From Ohtaekwangia koreensis (GTDB lineage Bacteria > Bacteroidota > Bacteroidia > Cytophagales > Cyclobacteriaceae): DNA of 64,000 nt. The position numbers and the translations under genes were made by a program. Below the pieces are notes generated by a model. That model was given only the letters and a program-made list of their open reading frames with translations, was not told where the DNA came from and did no database searches. Where the stretch lies: contig NZ_FUZU01000002.1 in NCBI RefSeq assembly GCF_900167975.1, positions 255,501 to 319,500 of the forward strand, written 5' to 3'. Position 1 is the stretch's first letter. Every line of letters begins with the position of its first letter. Positions 26,204 to 35,629 of the stretch are shown here, piece after piece.

Positions 26204-26584
26204 TTATTTTATTGCTATGCAGGAAATTTCAACATTAACATCTTTCGGCAGTCTGCTTACTTCTACCGTTTCACGTGCAGGCGGATTTGTTTTAAAGTAC
26301 TCGCCATAAATGGCATTCACTTTCGGAAAGTTATTCATGTCTTTCAAAAAGATTGAGCTCTTCACCACATTCGAAAAATCGAATCCCGCTGCTTGCAATA
26401 TTTTTTCAAGGTTTATCATAACCTGACGTGTTTCCGATTCAATGTCGGTTGTGATAATATTTCCGGAACTTCTTTCGATGGCAACCTGTCCGCTCACAAA
26501 AAGCATATTACCGGACTGGATTGCCTGGCTGTAGGGACCAATCGGTTCAGGAGCCTGATCAGAATAAACAACTGATTTTGACAT
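26204..26584 (-). CDS. ridA: RidA family enamine/imine deaminase
   Basis: 126 residues, typical for the YjgF/YER057c/UK114 family that hydrolyses reactive 2-aminoacrylate-type enamines. Visible motifs are the N-terminal APEPIGPYSQAI, LFVSGQVA, the loop with DMNNFPKVNAIY, and the closing PPARETVEVSRLP, where Arg is the substrate-carboxylate ligand, followed by VNVEISCIA. It is trimeric in the family. It stands upstream of gltX on the same strand. Confidence 0.94.
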   Translation of the reverse strand: MSKSVVYSDQAPEPIGPYSQAIQSGNMLFVSGQVAIERSSGNIITTDIESETRQVMINLEKILQAAGFDFSNVVKSSIFLKDMNNFPKVNAIYGEYFKTNPPARETVEVSRLPKDVNVEISCIAIK

Positions 26585-26656
26585 GTTTTCTTTAGATTAA
26601 AATTTAATTTAGGGTTTGTCAAAAATAGCATCCGGCAACGGATTTACTTTCAGCAC

Positions 26657-27319
26657 ATGAATATTTTAATCATTGGTGAGCAAGAACACTATCGCGAAAG
26701 CCTTTTGAAGTTTGGTGATAGCCACCAGTATTCATTTGTTAGTGAACACCGTGACGCTGAAAAATTTTTAGAGAGCCATGATCTCGTGCTTGACTTTATA
26801 ATTGATGAAGAGCCTCAGAGGTTTGAGATCTATATTAACAACGAGACAACCGTATTCTTAAACACATGCAAGATCAGTTTAGGTGAACTCGCTTTCATGA
26901 CAGGCGATAATCTGCAAAGCAAAATTTTTGGATTCAACGGATTGCCTACATTTATTAACCGGTCTATTCTGGAAGTAAGTCTTTGGAAACCTGAAGATGA
27001 AGTAGTCCTGAAAAAAATCTGTGATGATCTGAAAACAGAATTCCTGGTGGTAGAAGATCGTGTGGGATTAGTTACACCGCGTGTGATCTGCATGATCATT
27101 AATGAAGCATACTATACCACCATGGAGGGAACTGCTACGCGTGAAGACATCGACATGGCCATGAAGCTTGGTACTAATTATCCGTATGGTCCTTTTGAAT
27201 GGTGCAAGCGGATTGGCATCAAGCATGTTTACGAATTGCTGGAGGCGCTTTATGAAGACACTAAAGACGAGCGCTATAAAATCTGTCCGTTGTTGAAGAA
27301 AGAGTATCTGCGTCAGTAA
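26657..27319 (+). CDS. Orphan 3-hydroxyacyl-CoA dehydrogenase C-terminal domain protein
   Basis: 220 residues. The C-terminal 90 or so match the 3-hydroxyacyl-CoA dehydrogenase C domain (TPRVICMIINEAYYTTMEG and GTNYPYGPFEWCKRIG). The N-terminal half looks like a degenerate Rossmann-type domain: it starts MNILIIGEQEH but lacks the GxGxxG loop, and the catalytic His-Glu pair of the full enzyme is not evident. It is therefore probably not a normal NAD-dependent dehydrogenase. It may be a structural or regulatory relative kept in Bacteroidota. It stands alone between divergent ridA and ppc. Confidence 0.8.
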   Translation: MNILIIGEQEHYRESLLKFGDSHQYSFVSEHRDAEKFLESHDLVLDFIIDEEPQRFEIYINNETTVFLNTCKISLGELAFMTGDNLQSKIFGFNGLPTFINRSILEVSLWKPEDEVVLKKICDDLKTEFLVVEDRVGLVTPRVICMIINEAYYTTMEGTATREDIDMAMKLGTNYPYGPFEWCKRIGIKHVYELLEALYEDTKDERYKICPLLKKEYLRQ

Positions 27320-27443
27320 AAATCCTTCATTTTTTTACATTAGATTTTGGGCTATCATTCTTTGGCTTTTCCATCCCGTAAACGTTTTCGAAAAGAAAAT
27401 TTGCAATATATTTTACCTGTCTACCCGTCAAAGCAGTATTTGA

Positions 27444-27451
27444 TAACTTTG
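27444..27451 (+). promoter_or_regulatory. -7 element for ppc
   Basis: TAACTTTG matches TAnnTTTG and lies 21 bases before the ppc ATG. No well-spaced TTG is seen upstream. Confidence 0.5.
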
Positions 27452-27472
27452 TCGGGTTTCTAAATTTATACC

Positions 27473-30040
27473 ATGGCGAGCGAGTTCAATAAGACTGTTT
27501 CTACCCGGTACCACATGTACAACAGTCTTTTTCTTAACCTTCCGTATTCGGGTATTTATCGTACCGGTACGTTGTTGCCCCTGTTACAGCAAGCCTGCGA
27601 AACAGGGTATGAAAAAGGAAGGGATCCACGGATGATCATCCGTAAGTTCTTTAGCGACTTTACACCACAGGCATCACGCGAAGAACAATTCGATTTGCTT
27701 TTCAACTTCATACAATATGTAGAGCGCCAGGTTGTATTGTTCGATTCAATTGAAGATGCTGCCTTTGATGAGATCAACAACCTCAACGGTAAGGGTACTG
27801 TTTCTGCGTTGCTGTTGCGCGCGAACTCCGAAGGCCTGGAAGAAGAATTGAAAAAGAAGCTGGAAGATTTTAGTGTAAGAATTGTGTTAACAGCGCACCC
27901 TACACAATTTTATCCAGGCAGCGTTTTGGCGATTATCAATGATCTTGAACAAACCATTCGCGAAAATAAATTAGATGATATAAATCTGTTGCTTCGCCAG
28001 TTAGGGAAGACAGCTTTCATAAATAAAGAAAAACCTTCACCGTTCGATGAAGCGGTAAGCTTGTGCTGGTTTCTTGAAAATGTTTTCTACCCGGTAATAC
28101 CAGAGATCATTCAAAAGTTAATGTCTGGTTTGAATATCAAACTGGAAGAATGGAATAATTTCGACTTGATCAAGATAGGTTTCTGGCCGGGTGGTGATCG
28201 TGACGGTAATCCGTTTGTAACACACGAGATCACACTTAAAGTTGCACAGCGTCTTCAGGAAACATTGTTAAAATGTTATCATCGTGATCTTCGCTTTTTG
28301 AAACGCAGACTTACTTTCAAAGGAGTTGATCACATTATCAGTCGCGCAGAAACCAAAGTATACCCGATCGCATTCGGTGGCTACGGCGAGATATACCATC
28401 ACCCTGATGAATTGTTGAATGATCTTTTTGAAGCGCGTGATGTGCTCATTAATGATCACCGCGGACTTTTCCTGGATGTTCTCGATGCGTTTATTCTGAA
28501 AGTAAAAATATTCGGATTCTACTTTGCAAGCATGGATATCCGACAGGATAGTCGTAAACATGCTTACGCGTGGGAAGCTTGTATCGAGAAACTTCAGAGC
28601 AAGAATAAAAAATTAAAGAACTTCGATAAGCTCACCGAGCAAGAGAAGATAGATACACTACTGTCACTCAACTTCAAACCAGCTTCTTTAAAATTCGAAG
28701 ATTCGTTTGTTACGGAGCTGATCGAGAGTATAGATGTAATCGGACAAATTCAGGAACAAAATGGAGTTGAAGGTTGCCAACGGTATGTAATCAGTAATTG
28801 TCAATCAGCGCTCGATGTTATTCGTGTGTTTCAATTGGCCAACCTGATCCTGGGCAAAGAGGAAGATCTCAAGCTGGATATAGTTCCGTTATTTGAAACG
28901 ATTGAAGATCTGGCGAACTCGTCTTCTGTTATAAAAGCACTATATAATATTCCGGCATACCGCGAGCATCTTAAACGCAGAGGCAACAAGCAGATCATTA
29001 TGCTTGGCTTCTCGGATGGTACAAAAGACGGTGGCTATCTCCGTGCAAACTGGTCTATATTTCAGGCGAAGGAAAATCTAACACGCATCACGCGTGAAGA
29101 AGGATTTACAGCGGTGTTCTTCGATGGACGTGGTGGCCCTCCGGCACGTGGCGGTGGAAACACGCACGACTTTTATGCATCATTAGGAGATACGATTGAA
29201 GACAAAGAAGTACAGATCACGATACAAGGTCAAACCATCAGTTCTAATTTTGGCAAACCTGTTTCATGCGGCTATAATCTTGAACAACTTCTATCGGCTG
29301 GTATAGAGAATTCTGTTTTCAAGAATATAGATACATTTGAAGCCAATGAGAAAGCGTTGATGGATATGCTGGCCGAAGAAGGTCATAAAGCATATCTGGA
29401 CTTGAAGCAACATCCTAAGTTTGTTCCTTACCTCGAAAAGATAACACCGCTTGCATTCTTTGGCGACACCAACATTGGTTCGCGCCCGGTAAAGCGTAGT
29501 TCAGGAAGTTTGAAATTCGAAGACCTTCGTGCTATACCTTTTGTAGGATCATGGGCACAAATGAAACAGAACATTCCCGGATTTTACGGAGTAGGTACTG
29601 CTATACGCGAATTAAAAAGACAGGGCAAGCTTCGCGAGTTGAAAGCATTATTCAAGCAATCATTATTCTTCCGCACCTTGTTAAGCAACAGTATGATGTC
29701 GCTTACTAAATGTTACTATCCCGCGACAGCGTATCTCTCAAAAGACAAAGAGTTTGGTGAGTTCTGGAAGAAGATGTATGCTGAATTCAAACTGTCACGC
29801 GAAATGATCCTGGAAGTATCCGGATTATCTGAGTTGATGGAGAGCACACCGGTAAACCGCGACTCTGTAAAACTGCGCGAGCGCATTGTGCTTCCGCTAA
29901 TCACCATTCAACAATTTGCCCTACAGCAATTGCGCGATCCTGACGATAAGGACAAAGACAAAGCGTTTGAGAAGCAATATCGCAAGCTGGTAATGCGATG
30001 TATGTTTGGCATTATCAATGCCGCGCGCAACTCTGCATAA
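27473..30040 (+). CDS. ppc: Phosphoenolpyruvate carboxylase
   Basis: Anaplerotic enzyme making oxaloacetate from PEP and bicarbonate. 855 residues. The N-terminal catalytic His lies in LTAHPTQ (about 140). The second active-site loop reads FFDGRGGPPARGGG (about 545) and the PEP-binding region GFSDGTKDGGYL (about 518). The loop differs from the enterobacterial GRGGTVGRGGGP, and AHPTE is AHPTQ here, so this is a divergent subgroup. The gene is monocistronic with a strong terminator. Allosteric control cannot be read from the sequence. Confidence 0.94.
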   Translation: MASEFNKTVSTRYHMYNSLFLNLPYSGIYRTGTLLPLLQQACETGYEKGRDPRMIIRKFFSDFTPQASREEQFDLLFNFIQYVERQVVLFDSIEDAAFDEINNLNGKGTVSALLLRANSEGLEEELKKKLEDFSVRIVLTAHPTQFYPGSVLAIINDLEQTIRENKLDDINLLLRQLGKTAFINKEKPSPFDEAVSLCWFLENVFYPVIPEIIQKLMSGLNIKLEEWNNFDLIKIGFWPGGDRDGNPFVTHEITLKVAQRLQETLLKCYHRDLRFLKRRLTFKGVDHIISRAETKVYPIAFGGYGEIYHHPDELLNDLFEARDVLINDHRGLFLDVLDAFILKVKIFGFYFASMDIRQDSRKHAYAWEACIEKLQSKNKKLKNFDKLTEQEKIDTLLSLNFKPASLKFEDSFVTELIESIDVIGQIQEQNGVEGCQRYVISNCQSALDVIRVFQLANLILGKEEDLKLDIVPLFETIEDLANSSSVIKALYNIPAYREHLKRRGNKQIIMLGFSDGTKDGGYLRANWSIFQAKENLTRITREEGFTAVFFDGRGGPPARGGGNTHDFYASLGDTIEDKEVQITIQGQTISSNFGKPVSCGYNLEQLLSAGIENSVFKNIDTFEANEKALMDMLAEEGHKAYLDLKQHPKFVPYLEKITPLAFFGDTNIGSRPVKRSSGSLKFEDLRAIPFVGSWAQMKQNIPGFYGVGTAIRELKRQGKLRELKALFKQSLFFRTLLSNSMMSLTKCYYPATAYLSKDKEFGEFWKKMYAEFKLSREMILEVSGLSELMESTPVNRDSVKLRERIVLPLITIQQFALQQLRDPDDKDKDKAFEKQYRKLVMRCMFGIINAARNSA

Positions 30041-30056
30041 TATAGTATAAGTAGAG

Positions 30057-30090
30057 CGGGAGCCAGACATTCGTTTGGCTCCCGTTTTTT
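30057..30090 (+). terminator. Terminator after ppc
   Basis: Arms CGGGAGCCA and TGGCTCCCG around loop GACATTCGTT, followed by six T. It lies between the convergent ppc and sensor-kinase genes. Confidence 0.9.
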
Positions 30091-30136
30091 ATCTATATAC
30101 TTTAAAGACTTGTAACATTAGCTTATAGAGTATATA

Positions 30137-33100
30137 TCATGACAAAACCCTGTTCATTGCCGGTTCGTTATTTTTAAGGAATACTTTGAAAGTAGTACCC
30201 ACATTCACTTCACTTTCCACCTCGATCTTTCCGCCCAACGCTACTACTTGTGCTTTCACAAGATATAGCCCCATTCCCTTACCTTCTACATGCGTATGAA
30301 AGCGCTTATACAAATTAAACATATTCTTTTTGTGAAGATCGAGATCAATCCCCAATCCGTTATCGCGAATAGTAAGACATATATAACCATCCGTTACACC
30401 GGTCTTCACATGAATGGAAAGTCTCCGGTTAACATCACGATATTTAATAGCATTATGAATCAAATTGATCAGTATACTATCCAGGTAAGGCTTCGCGGTA
30501 TGGATTACATTCGCCTCTGAAAAATCATCAATAATTTCTGCACGAGTCTCCGTGATCTCATGCTCCAGGTTCTCCTTTATAATAGCGAGCTCCTCTTCGA
30601 AGTTCAGCTTTCCAACAACATACGTTTTATTCTTTCTGATTTCCAGAACCGTACTTACATCCTTCACAACGGTATCCAACTCCTCCGTTGTAAATATTAG
30701 TTTATCAACGATCAGTTTTACTTCAGTAGGATCCTGGCGTATAAGTTCCAGAACTTTACCAAGGCCTAATATGCGAGCAACAGGCGCGCGTAGGTTATGC
30801 GCTGTAATAAAAGCGAACTGCTCAAGTTGCTGATTATACTCTACCAGTTCATGCGTTCTTTCTTTTATCTCAAGATCTAAGCTTCTGTTATGCAGAAGGA
30901 TCTCTTTATTTTGTTGTTCTATAGTTTTCCATGCGTCTTCAAGTCTTTGATTTTGCTCTGCCAGCAGATCACGCTGGGTAGCAATTTCTTCCTGCCTTTG
31001 TGTGAGCTCTTCATTCTGTAATGACAGGTCTTCATTTTGAGCTTTGATCTCTTCTTCACGCAACACCAATTCTTCATTTGCACTTTGAAGCTCCTTTGTT
31101 TTTTCAAGCACTGTGTGCTCGAGCTTTCTATTCTGTTCCTTTATAGTTCGTACACGAATTTTATAATAGCCAACACCTATTCCTGCTAATACAAGTATAG
31201 TCACGATTCTAAACCACCACGTCCTCCACCAGGGAGGTATAATATGTATGACAATAGAAGCACTTTGTTCATTCCATACACCATCTGTATTGGAGGCCTT
31301 CACTCTAAAGATATAGTTGCCCGGATCGAGATTTGTATACGTAGCCGTTCGGCTTGAACCTACATAGTTCCAGTTCTTGTCGAAGTTTTCCATTTTGTAA
31401 GCATATTGGATCTTCTCAGGAAGGGTATAGTTTAGTGCAGCAAACTCAAAGGTGAATACCGATTGATCATACCGCAAAGTAATAGCATCTGTTTGGCTGA
31501 TAGACAGTTTTAAGACAGCATCTTCATCCGTTGTATTTATTTCTACCGGTTTATTAAATAGTTCGAACTTTGTAATGCTTATAACGGGGTGTTGTGAACT
31601 CGATTTTATTTGCTCGGGATGAAACAGCGTTACTCCTTCTGTGCCGGCAAAAGCCATTAAACCTAAGGGCTTATCATACAAGAACGAGCATGAATTAAAT
31701 TGGCCATTCTGCAGACCGTCTGATGCATCGTAGTTATAGAATTTCTTCTCCTTCTTATCCCATTTTGTTATACCGGTATTTGAGCTAATCCAAATGTTGC
31801 CTATAGCGTCCTGCTGAATAGCAAATATAGTACTGCTGAACAAACCATCTTTCTCTCCAATCTGATGCAGTTTATGCTGAGCAGAATCATAGATTAATAA
31901 ACCAGCGCCTTCTGTACCAATCCACATTCTTCCGCGCTTATCAAAGTGCAGCGCATAGATCATGTTACCGGAAAGGTCATTTTTACTTTCGGGGTCGTTA
32001 AAGTATTGGGTGAAAGTTTTTTTTTCAGGGTCGAAATAATTTACGCCACCTTTTGAACAACCCAGCCATAACCCTCCTTGTTTGTCTTCAACAATGGCCC
32101 GTATATCGCCACTGCTTATCGTGCTGTTTGCTATAGTATATTTGGTAAACGTTCCCGTGTTTTGATCGAGAAGATTCAGTCCGCCCCAATTCGTACCAAC
32201 CCAGAGATTATGCTTTGAGTCCTCAAAAATTACGCGCACATCATTACGACCCAAGCTTTTCGGATCGTTAGGATCATGCTTATAGTTTGTGAAGCTGTCT
32301 GTCTTCTTATTATAGCGGAACAACCCTTGTGAATATGTACCGAACCAAAGTGTATTCGTATGATCACGAAACGCACATAATATAGCGCGGTCGGTCAGAC
32401 TTCCTTTTTTCCCATCCACATCGTAATGCTTCAGAAGCGTCCCGTTACTACTATACTTGTACAGCCCGTTACCATCCGATCCAAGCCAAAGGTTCTTCTC
32501 CTCATCACTACACATGCCCCAGAAGCGTGTATACATTCGATCGGATTTCTCTGACAACTTTACTTCGATCCGCATAAATTTTTCTTTTACACCACTGATC
32601 ATCTGTGCACCTTCACCATTGGTAGCAAGCCATATATTCTTGTCACGATCTTCATAAATGGAATGAATGGTGAGCTTATACACACCGTATTCATCACTGC
32701 CAGTAACAGGCTCTACTTTGAAATTTACAGGTGAAGTATCATTAGGGTTACTGAGCGAGATCTTGTGCAAGCCTTTATCTTCCACACCAATCCATAAATT
32801 GCCGTGGCTGTCTTCTTGAAGTGACCGGATAACATTACCCTTTAAAGCACTATTTTCTGTATTTAAAAGCTGAAATGTCTGTTGTTTTCTATTGAAGAAA
32901 ACCAACCCATCGATAGTACCGATCCATACATTACCAAAGTGATCAGGACGTATACACCTGACGTTGTGCAGAGCAGACATAGTGTCGTGTCGCAAGCTTT
33001 TTACTTTCTGTGATACTATACCATCTTTCGTTTTGAATATATCCAAACCTCCATCCAACGAACCTACCCAGAGCAAGCCTTCGATATCTTCATATATAGA

Positions 33101-33634
33101 TACAACTCGTACACTCGACAATCCTGGTAAGTTGTACTGTGAATATTGAATCAGTTTGGATTTCTTTTTATCAATGTATGTAAAGCCCGCTGCCCAGGAG
33201 GACACCCATAAATTCCCAGTTGGGCTTTCTGAAATATAGGACACGTCATTTCCTACAAGTGAATTTTTATTTTTAGGATCATGCTGATAATGAATAAAGC
33301 GTTCGGTTTTGGAATCAAATCGATTTACTCCTTTCCGTGTAGCCGCCCATATTATACCTTCTCGGTCAGTAAAAATTGAAAACACATAATTATGTGACAG
33401 GCTTAAGGAATCATCAGGGTCATTTTTAAATATTTTAAATATATACCCGTCAAAGCGCGCTATACCATCCTCAGCAGCAAACCACATAAAGCCTTGTTTG
33501 TCTTGAGTGATGCTGTTGATCACTTTCAGTGGCAAGCCGTTGCGTGTAGTGTACTTTACTATTTTACTTTCAGGTTCTTTCTGAACGAAAGAACACAGCA
33601 ATACCACTACAATAACACAAAAAAGTGATTTCAT
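30137..33634 (-). CDS. Beta-propeller sensor histidine kinase
   Basis: About 1165 residues from ATG 33634 (signal MKSLFCVIVVVLLCSFVQ); a longer frame from 33700 would add 22 residues before the signal. The periplasmic part holds many two-component-regulator propeller repeats (for example ITQDKQGFMWFAAEDGIARFD; IYEDIEGLLWVGSLDGGLDIF), then a Y_Y_Y domain, a membrane helix near residue 810 (IVTILVLAGIGVGYY) and a long Glu/Gln-rich coiled coil. The kinase core has the phospho-His in FAFITAHNLRAP (about 945) and the ATP motifs DNGLGIDL and GKGMGLYL. It lacks the receiver and AraC output domains of the hybrid systems common in this phylum, and no regulator gene is adjacent, so its partner is unknown. 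Confidence 0.92.
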   Translation of the reverse strand: MKSLFCVIVVVLLCSFVQKEPESKIVKYTTRNGLPLKVINSITQDKQGFMWFAAEDGIARFDGYIFKIFKNDPDDSLSLSHNYVFSIFTDREGIIWAATRKGVNRFDSKTERFIHYQHDPKNKNSLVGNDVSYISESPTGNLWVSSWAAGFTYIDKKKSKLIQYSQYNLPGLSSVRVVSIYEDIEGLLWVGSLDGGLDIFKTKDGIVSQKVKSLRHDTMSALHNVRCIRPDHFGNVWIGTIDGLVFFNRKQQTFQLLNTENSALKGNVIRSLQEDSHGNLWIGVEDKGLHKISLSNPNDTSPVNFKVEPVTGSDEYGVYKLTIHSIYEDRDKNIWLATNGEGAQMISGVKEKFMRIEVKLSEKSDRMYTRFWGMCSDEEKNLWLGSDGNGLYKYSSNGTLLKHYDVDGKKGSLTDRAILCAFRDHTNTLWFGTYSQGLFRYNKKTDSFTNYKHDPNDPKSLGRNDVRVIFEDSKHNLWVGTNWGGLNLLDQNTGTFTKYTIANSTISSGDIRAIVEDKQGGLWLGCSKGGVNYFDPEKKTFTQYFNDPESKNDLSGNMIYALHFDKRGRMWIGTEGAGLLIYDSAQHKLHQIGEKDGLFSSTIFAIQQDAIGNIWISSNTGITKWDKKEKKFYNYDASDGLQNGQFNSCSFLYDKPLGLMAFAGTEGVTLFHPEQIKSSSQHPVISITKFELFNKPVEINTTDEDAVLKLSISQTDAITLRYDQSVFTFEFAALNYTLPEKIQYAYKMENFDKNWNYVGSSRTATYTNLDPGNYIFRVKASNTDGVWNEQSASIVIHIIPPWWRTWWFRIVTILVLAGIGVGYYKIRVRTIKEQNRKLEHTVLEKTKELQSANEELVLREEEIKAQNEDLSLQNEELTQRQEEIATQRDLLAEQNQRLEDAWKTIEQQNKEILLHNRSLDLEIKERTHELVEYNQQLEQFAFITAHNLRAPVARILGLGKVLELIRQDPTEVKLIVDKLIFTTEELDTVVKDVSTVLEIRKNKTYVVGKLNFEEELAIIKENLEHEITETRAEIIDDFSEANVIHTAKPYLDSILINLIHNAIKYRDVNRRLSIHVKTGVTDGYICLTIRDNGLGIDLDLHKKNMFNLYKRFHTHVEGKGMGLYLVKAQVVALGGKIEVESEVNVGTTFKVFLKNNEPAMNRVLS

Positions 33635-34077
33635 GCAGTTTGCATATATGGTAGTTATAGCCTGCGTCTGTTCAGCTCTTGATAGGATCTTAATGCGCAT
33701 TGATATATGCTTGAATTTCGGGGACGCTAAATTCCTTCCGTTCCAAAAGATGTTTTAAAATATTTTAGTATACTATATTGACGTCTCAACAAAGATATTC
33801 ACGTTAGAAACCTTATTATCATTCGGATCTTCTTAAGATTACAACGCCCCATGACTGGGCAAATCAACGTATTCTGCCACCGCGTTGTTATTATCGTAAA
33901 GAAAGTGAATTTATCGCATTATAATGGAAATGAAAAACTTCATTGTCTAATTCGAACAATGAATGTTGGACAATAAATAGTTAAAACGATGTTATGACGA
34001 TTTTTTGCAGCTGAATACCACCAGAGCGACCGTTAGCAGCATTGCAGGAAAAATTTCGAATCGTTTTGAGAGGTTGT

Positions 34078-34109
34078 TTGACTATAGCTGTAATTATAGC
34101 TATAGTCAA
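34078..34109. repeat. 12-bp perfect inverted repeat TTGACTATAGCT
   Basis: TTGACTATAGCT and AGCTATAGTCAA flank an 8-base spacer in the 480-bp gap (33701-34180) between the kinase and the secreted-protein gene. It has no T-run and lies 70 bp downstream of the latter's stop. It is a good operator-like or RNA-hairpin candidate. I see no gene in the rest of this gap. Confidence 0.55.
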
Positions 34110-34180
34110 TATATTCATGTAAGCTAACGTATTTGTAAGGGATATGCCGGCCTTCAAACAAAAATTGCCATCCCCTGGTG

Positions 34181-34777
34181 TCAGTAGCTTCTTACGTAGA
34201 TTGAAACATCTTTCATCAACAGTTTTCCGAAGGCGAAGGAAAGCCCTTTGTCAACAAAAGACCTATCGGGCTGACTTAAGAGGAACGATGTTGCTGTTGG
34301 TACACTTAATCCCCACGAGCCCGAGGACTGCAACACACCGGGATTAATCAATACTACATGACTGCTGCCGGAGGTACTGGTATAAACAGCGACCACAGCT
34401 TTCTTTGCATTGGCATGCTCTTGTGCCTGCGTTAATGTTTTTTGATCATAACTCGGCCCCAGAAGCTTCCATTGATTGCTGCTCTTTAAAAAGCTTGCTA
34501 TTTCACCAGCTACCATATACCTGCCTGTTTTTTGAGAGTAGAAATCATTTATTCTATAAACGATATGAAGCGACTCTCCTAAAAATTTACTGCAGCCACG
34601 GCTGTTATTTAATGTATCCTGACAACCTAAAAAGGTCTTCATTGCGTTCGTCAAGTCTTGCTTCCAATTTGCATTTAAGCTTTGACTTTGTGCTGCACAA
34701 GACAGAGTTATCAACATAACTATGGCAAGAGCAGATTTGATAAAGCTTGTGTTTACGTTCGTAAAGTATCTTTTCAT
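34181..34777 (-). CDS. Secreted protein with Cys/His pattern resembling NlpC/P60-type amidases
   Basis: 198 residues. The N-terminus is basic, then hydrophobic (SALAIVMLITLSCAAQSQS), a likely signal peptide; mature length is about 165. The segment RGCSKFLGESLHIVYR (near residue 60) recalls the DCSGF..VYR active-site helix of papain-fold peptidoglycan amidases, and SGSSHVVLINPG (near 138) recalls their catalytic-His strand. The order and spacing fit, but overall similarity is weak, so the assignment is inference. Cys50 and Cys61 could alternatively form a disulfide. No immunity gene or secretion cluster is adjacent. The upstream gap 34778-35141 holds no gene, only the rhodanese terminator. Confidence 0.6.
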   Translation of the reverse strand: MKRYFTNVNTSFIKSALAIVMLITLSCAAQSQSLNANWKQDLTNAMKTFLGCQDTLNNSRGCSKFLGESLHIVYRINDFYSQKTGRYMVAGEIASFLKSSNQWKLLGPSYDQKTLTQAQEHANAKKAVVAVYTSTSGSSHVVLINPGVLQSSGSWGLSVPTATSFLLSQPDRSFVDKGLSFAFGKLLMKDVSIYVRSY

Positions 34778-35090
34778 AAATTATTTTTTGGCCGAATATA
34801 TACAACGGGTTGCGCGGAGCTGGCGTTAAAAAATTGAAAGTGTTATACGTGTAAGGATTTGCAATGAACGCAAGATGATGTTGCAAATCTGTTCCTTTAA
34901 GAATATAGATATACCTATAAATGAGTGATGAAAATGATGTCTACATTCTGAATAAAGACTTGAGACACATACTCCAGACTGGCCATGACGCTTGCAAAGT
35001 GGCACAAAGAGGCAAAATGAAATAAACCTGTACTTTCCAGCGTACGTTGAGCGGTATACTATATGATTAGAGATCAGGAAGTAATATTTT

Positions 35091-35124
35091 AAAGATTAGC
35101 CGGAGTATTCCGGGACTAATCTTT
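35091..35124 (-). terminator. Terminator-like hairpin after the rhodanese gene
   Basis: AAAGATTAG-CCGGA-GTAT-TCCGG-GACTAATCTTT: two nested stems with a small internal bulge, 17 bp after the rhodanese stop on the minus strand. The T-run is short (TTTaaaat), so termination may be partial. Confidence 0.65.
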
Positions 35125-35141
35125 ATTCTGCATATACAACA

Positions 35142-35534
35142 TTAGCATGCACATTGAATCTTTAACCCTTGCGCGGCATTAGCTCCTTCCGTGGCATAGC
35201 CATCCAGTTTCCACCAGGCGATTCCTCCTATTAATTCCTTTACCTTAAAACCCAGCTGACTCATTTTAAGCGCACCCTTTGTAGAGGCGTTGCAACCTAT
35301 ACCATCGCAGTAGGTTACATACAAAAAATCTTTATCAAGGTCTCGTGTGCTATCTTCTGTCATCGTCCGATGAGGAATATTTATTGCACCCGGAATATGC
35401 TCAGCCTCATAGCCGAAAGCTTTACGTGCATCTACAGGAATTATTTTTTGACCATTACTGATCAATTCAAACAAGTCCGAAGAGTCAATCTCGAATTCAA
35501 GCTTGTCGTGATAATGTTTAGTCTGTGCATTCAT
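35142..35534 (-). CDS. Rhodanese-like domain protein
   Basis: A single rhodanese domain: VDARKAFGYEAEHIPGAINIPH (about residues 31-52) and the active-site loop TYCDGIGCNAST with the persulfide-carrying Cys, then AWWKLDGYATEG. 130 residues from ATG 35534. The frame also opens at 35606, but that start would leave only 48 bp to the divergent LysR gene and would translate through the palindromic operator region. Sulfur transfer is the family role; the real acceptor is unknown. The divergent MetR-like regulator suggests control by sulfur or methionine status. Confidence 0.85.
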   Translation of the reverse strand: MNAQTKHYHDKLEFEIDSSDLFELISNGQKIIPVDARKAFGYEAEHIPGAINIPHRTMTEDSTRDLDKDFLYVTYCDGIGCNASTKGALKMSQLGFKVKELIGGIAWWKLDGYATEGANAAQGLKIQCAC

Positions 35535-35570
35535 ACGTGATTTATTTAGTGTCAAACTAAACGCATACGA

Positions 35571-35629
35571 ATCACTATATGAAATCAAATATTTCATGAT
35601 AAGCATCGATTTTATTCATATAGTGTGAT
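35571..35629. promoter_or_regulatory. Palindromic operator region between rhodanese and LysR genes
   Basis: Two nested elements lie in the 120-bp divergent region. ATGAAAT-N5-ATTTCAT (35579-35597) is a perfect palindrome of the size bound by LysR dimers. ATCACTATATGAA (35571-35583) and TTCATATAGTGTGAT (35615-35629) form a wider inverted repeat differing by two inserted bases. LysR-type regulators usually bind such sites upstream of the divergent target and their own gene. The binding itself is inferred. Confidence 0.6.

Noticed and set aside
30137-33634. Complete hybrid two-component system (with receiver and AraC domains)
   Set aside because: The protein ends directly after the ATPase domain; no receiver or helix-turn-helix is present.
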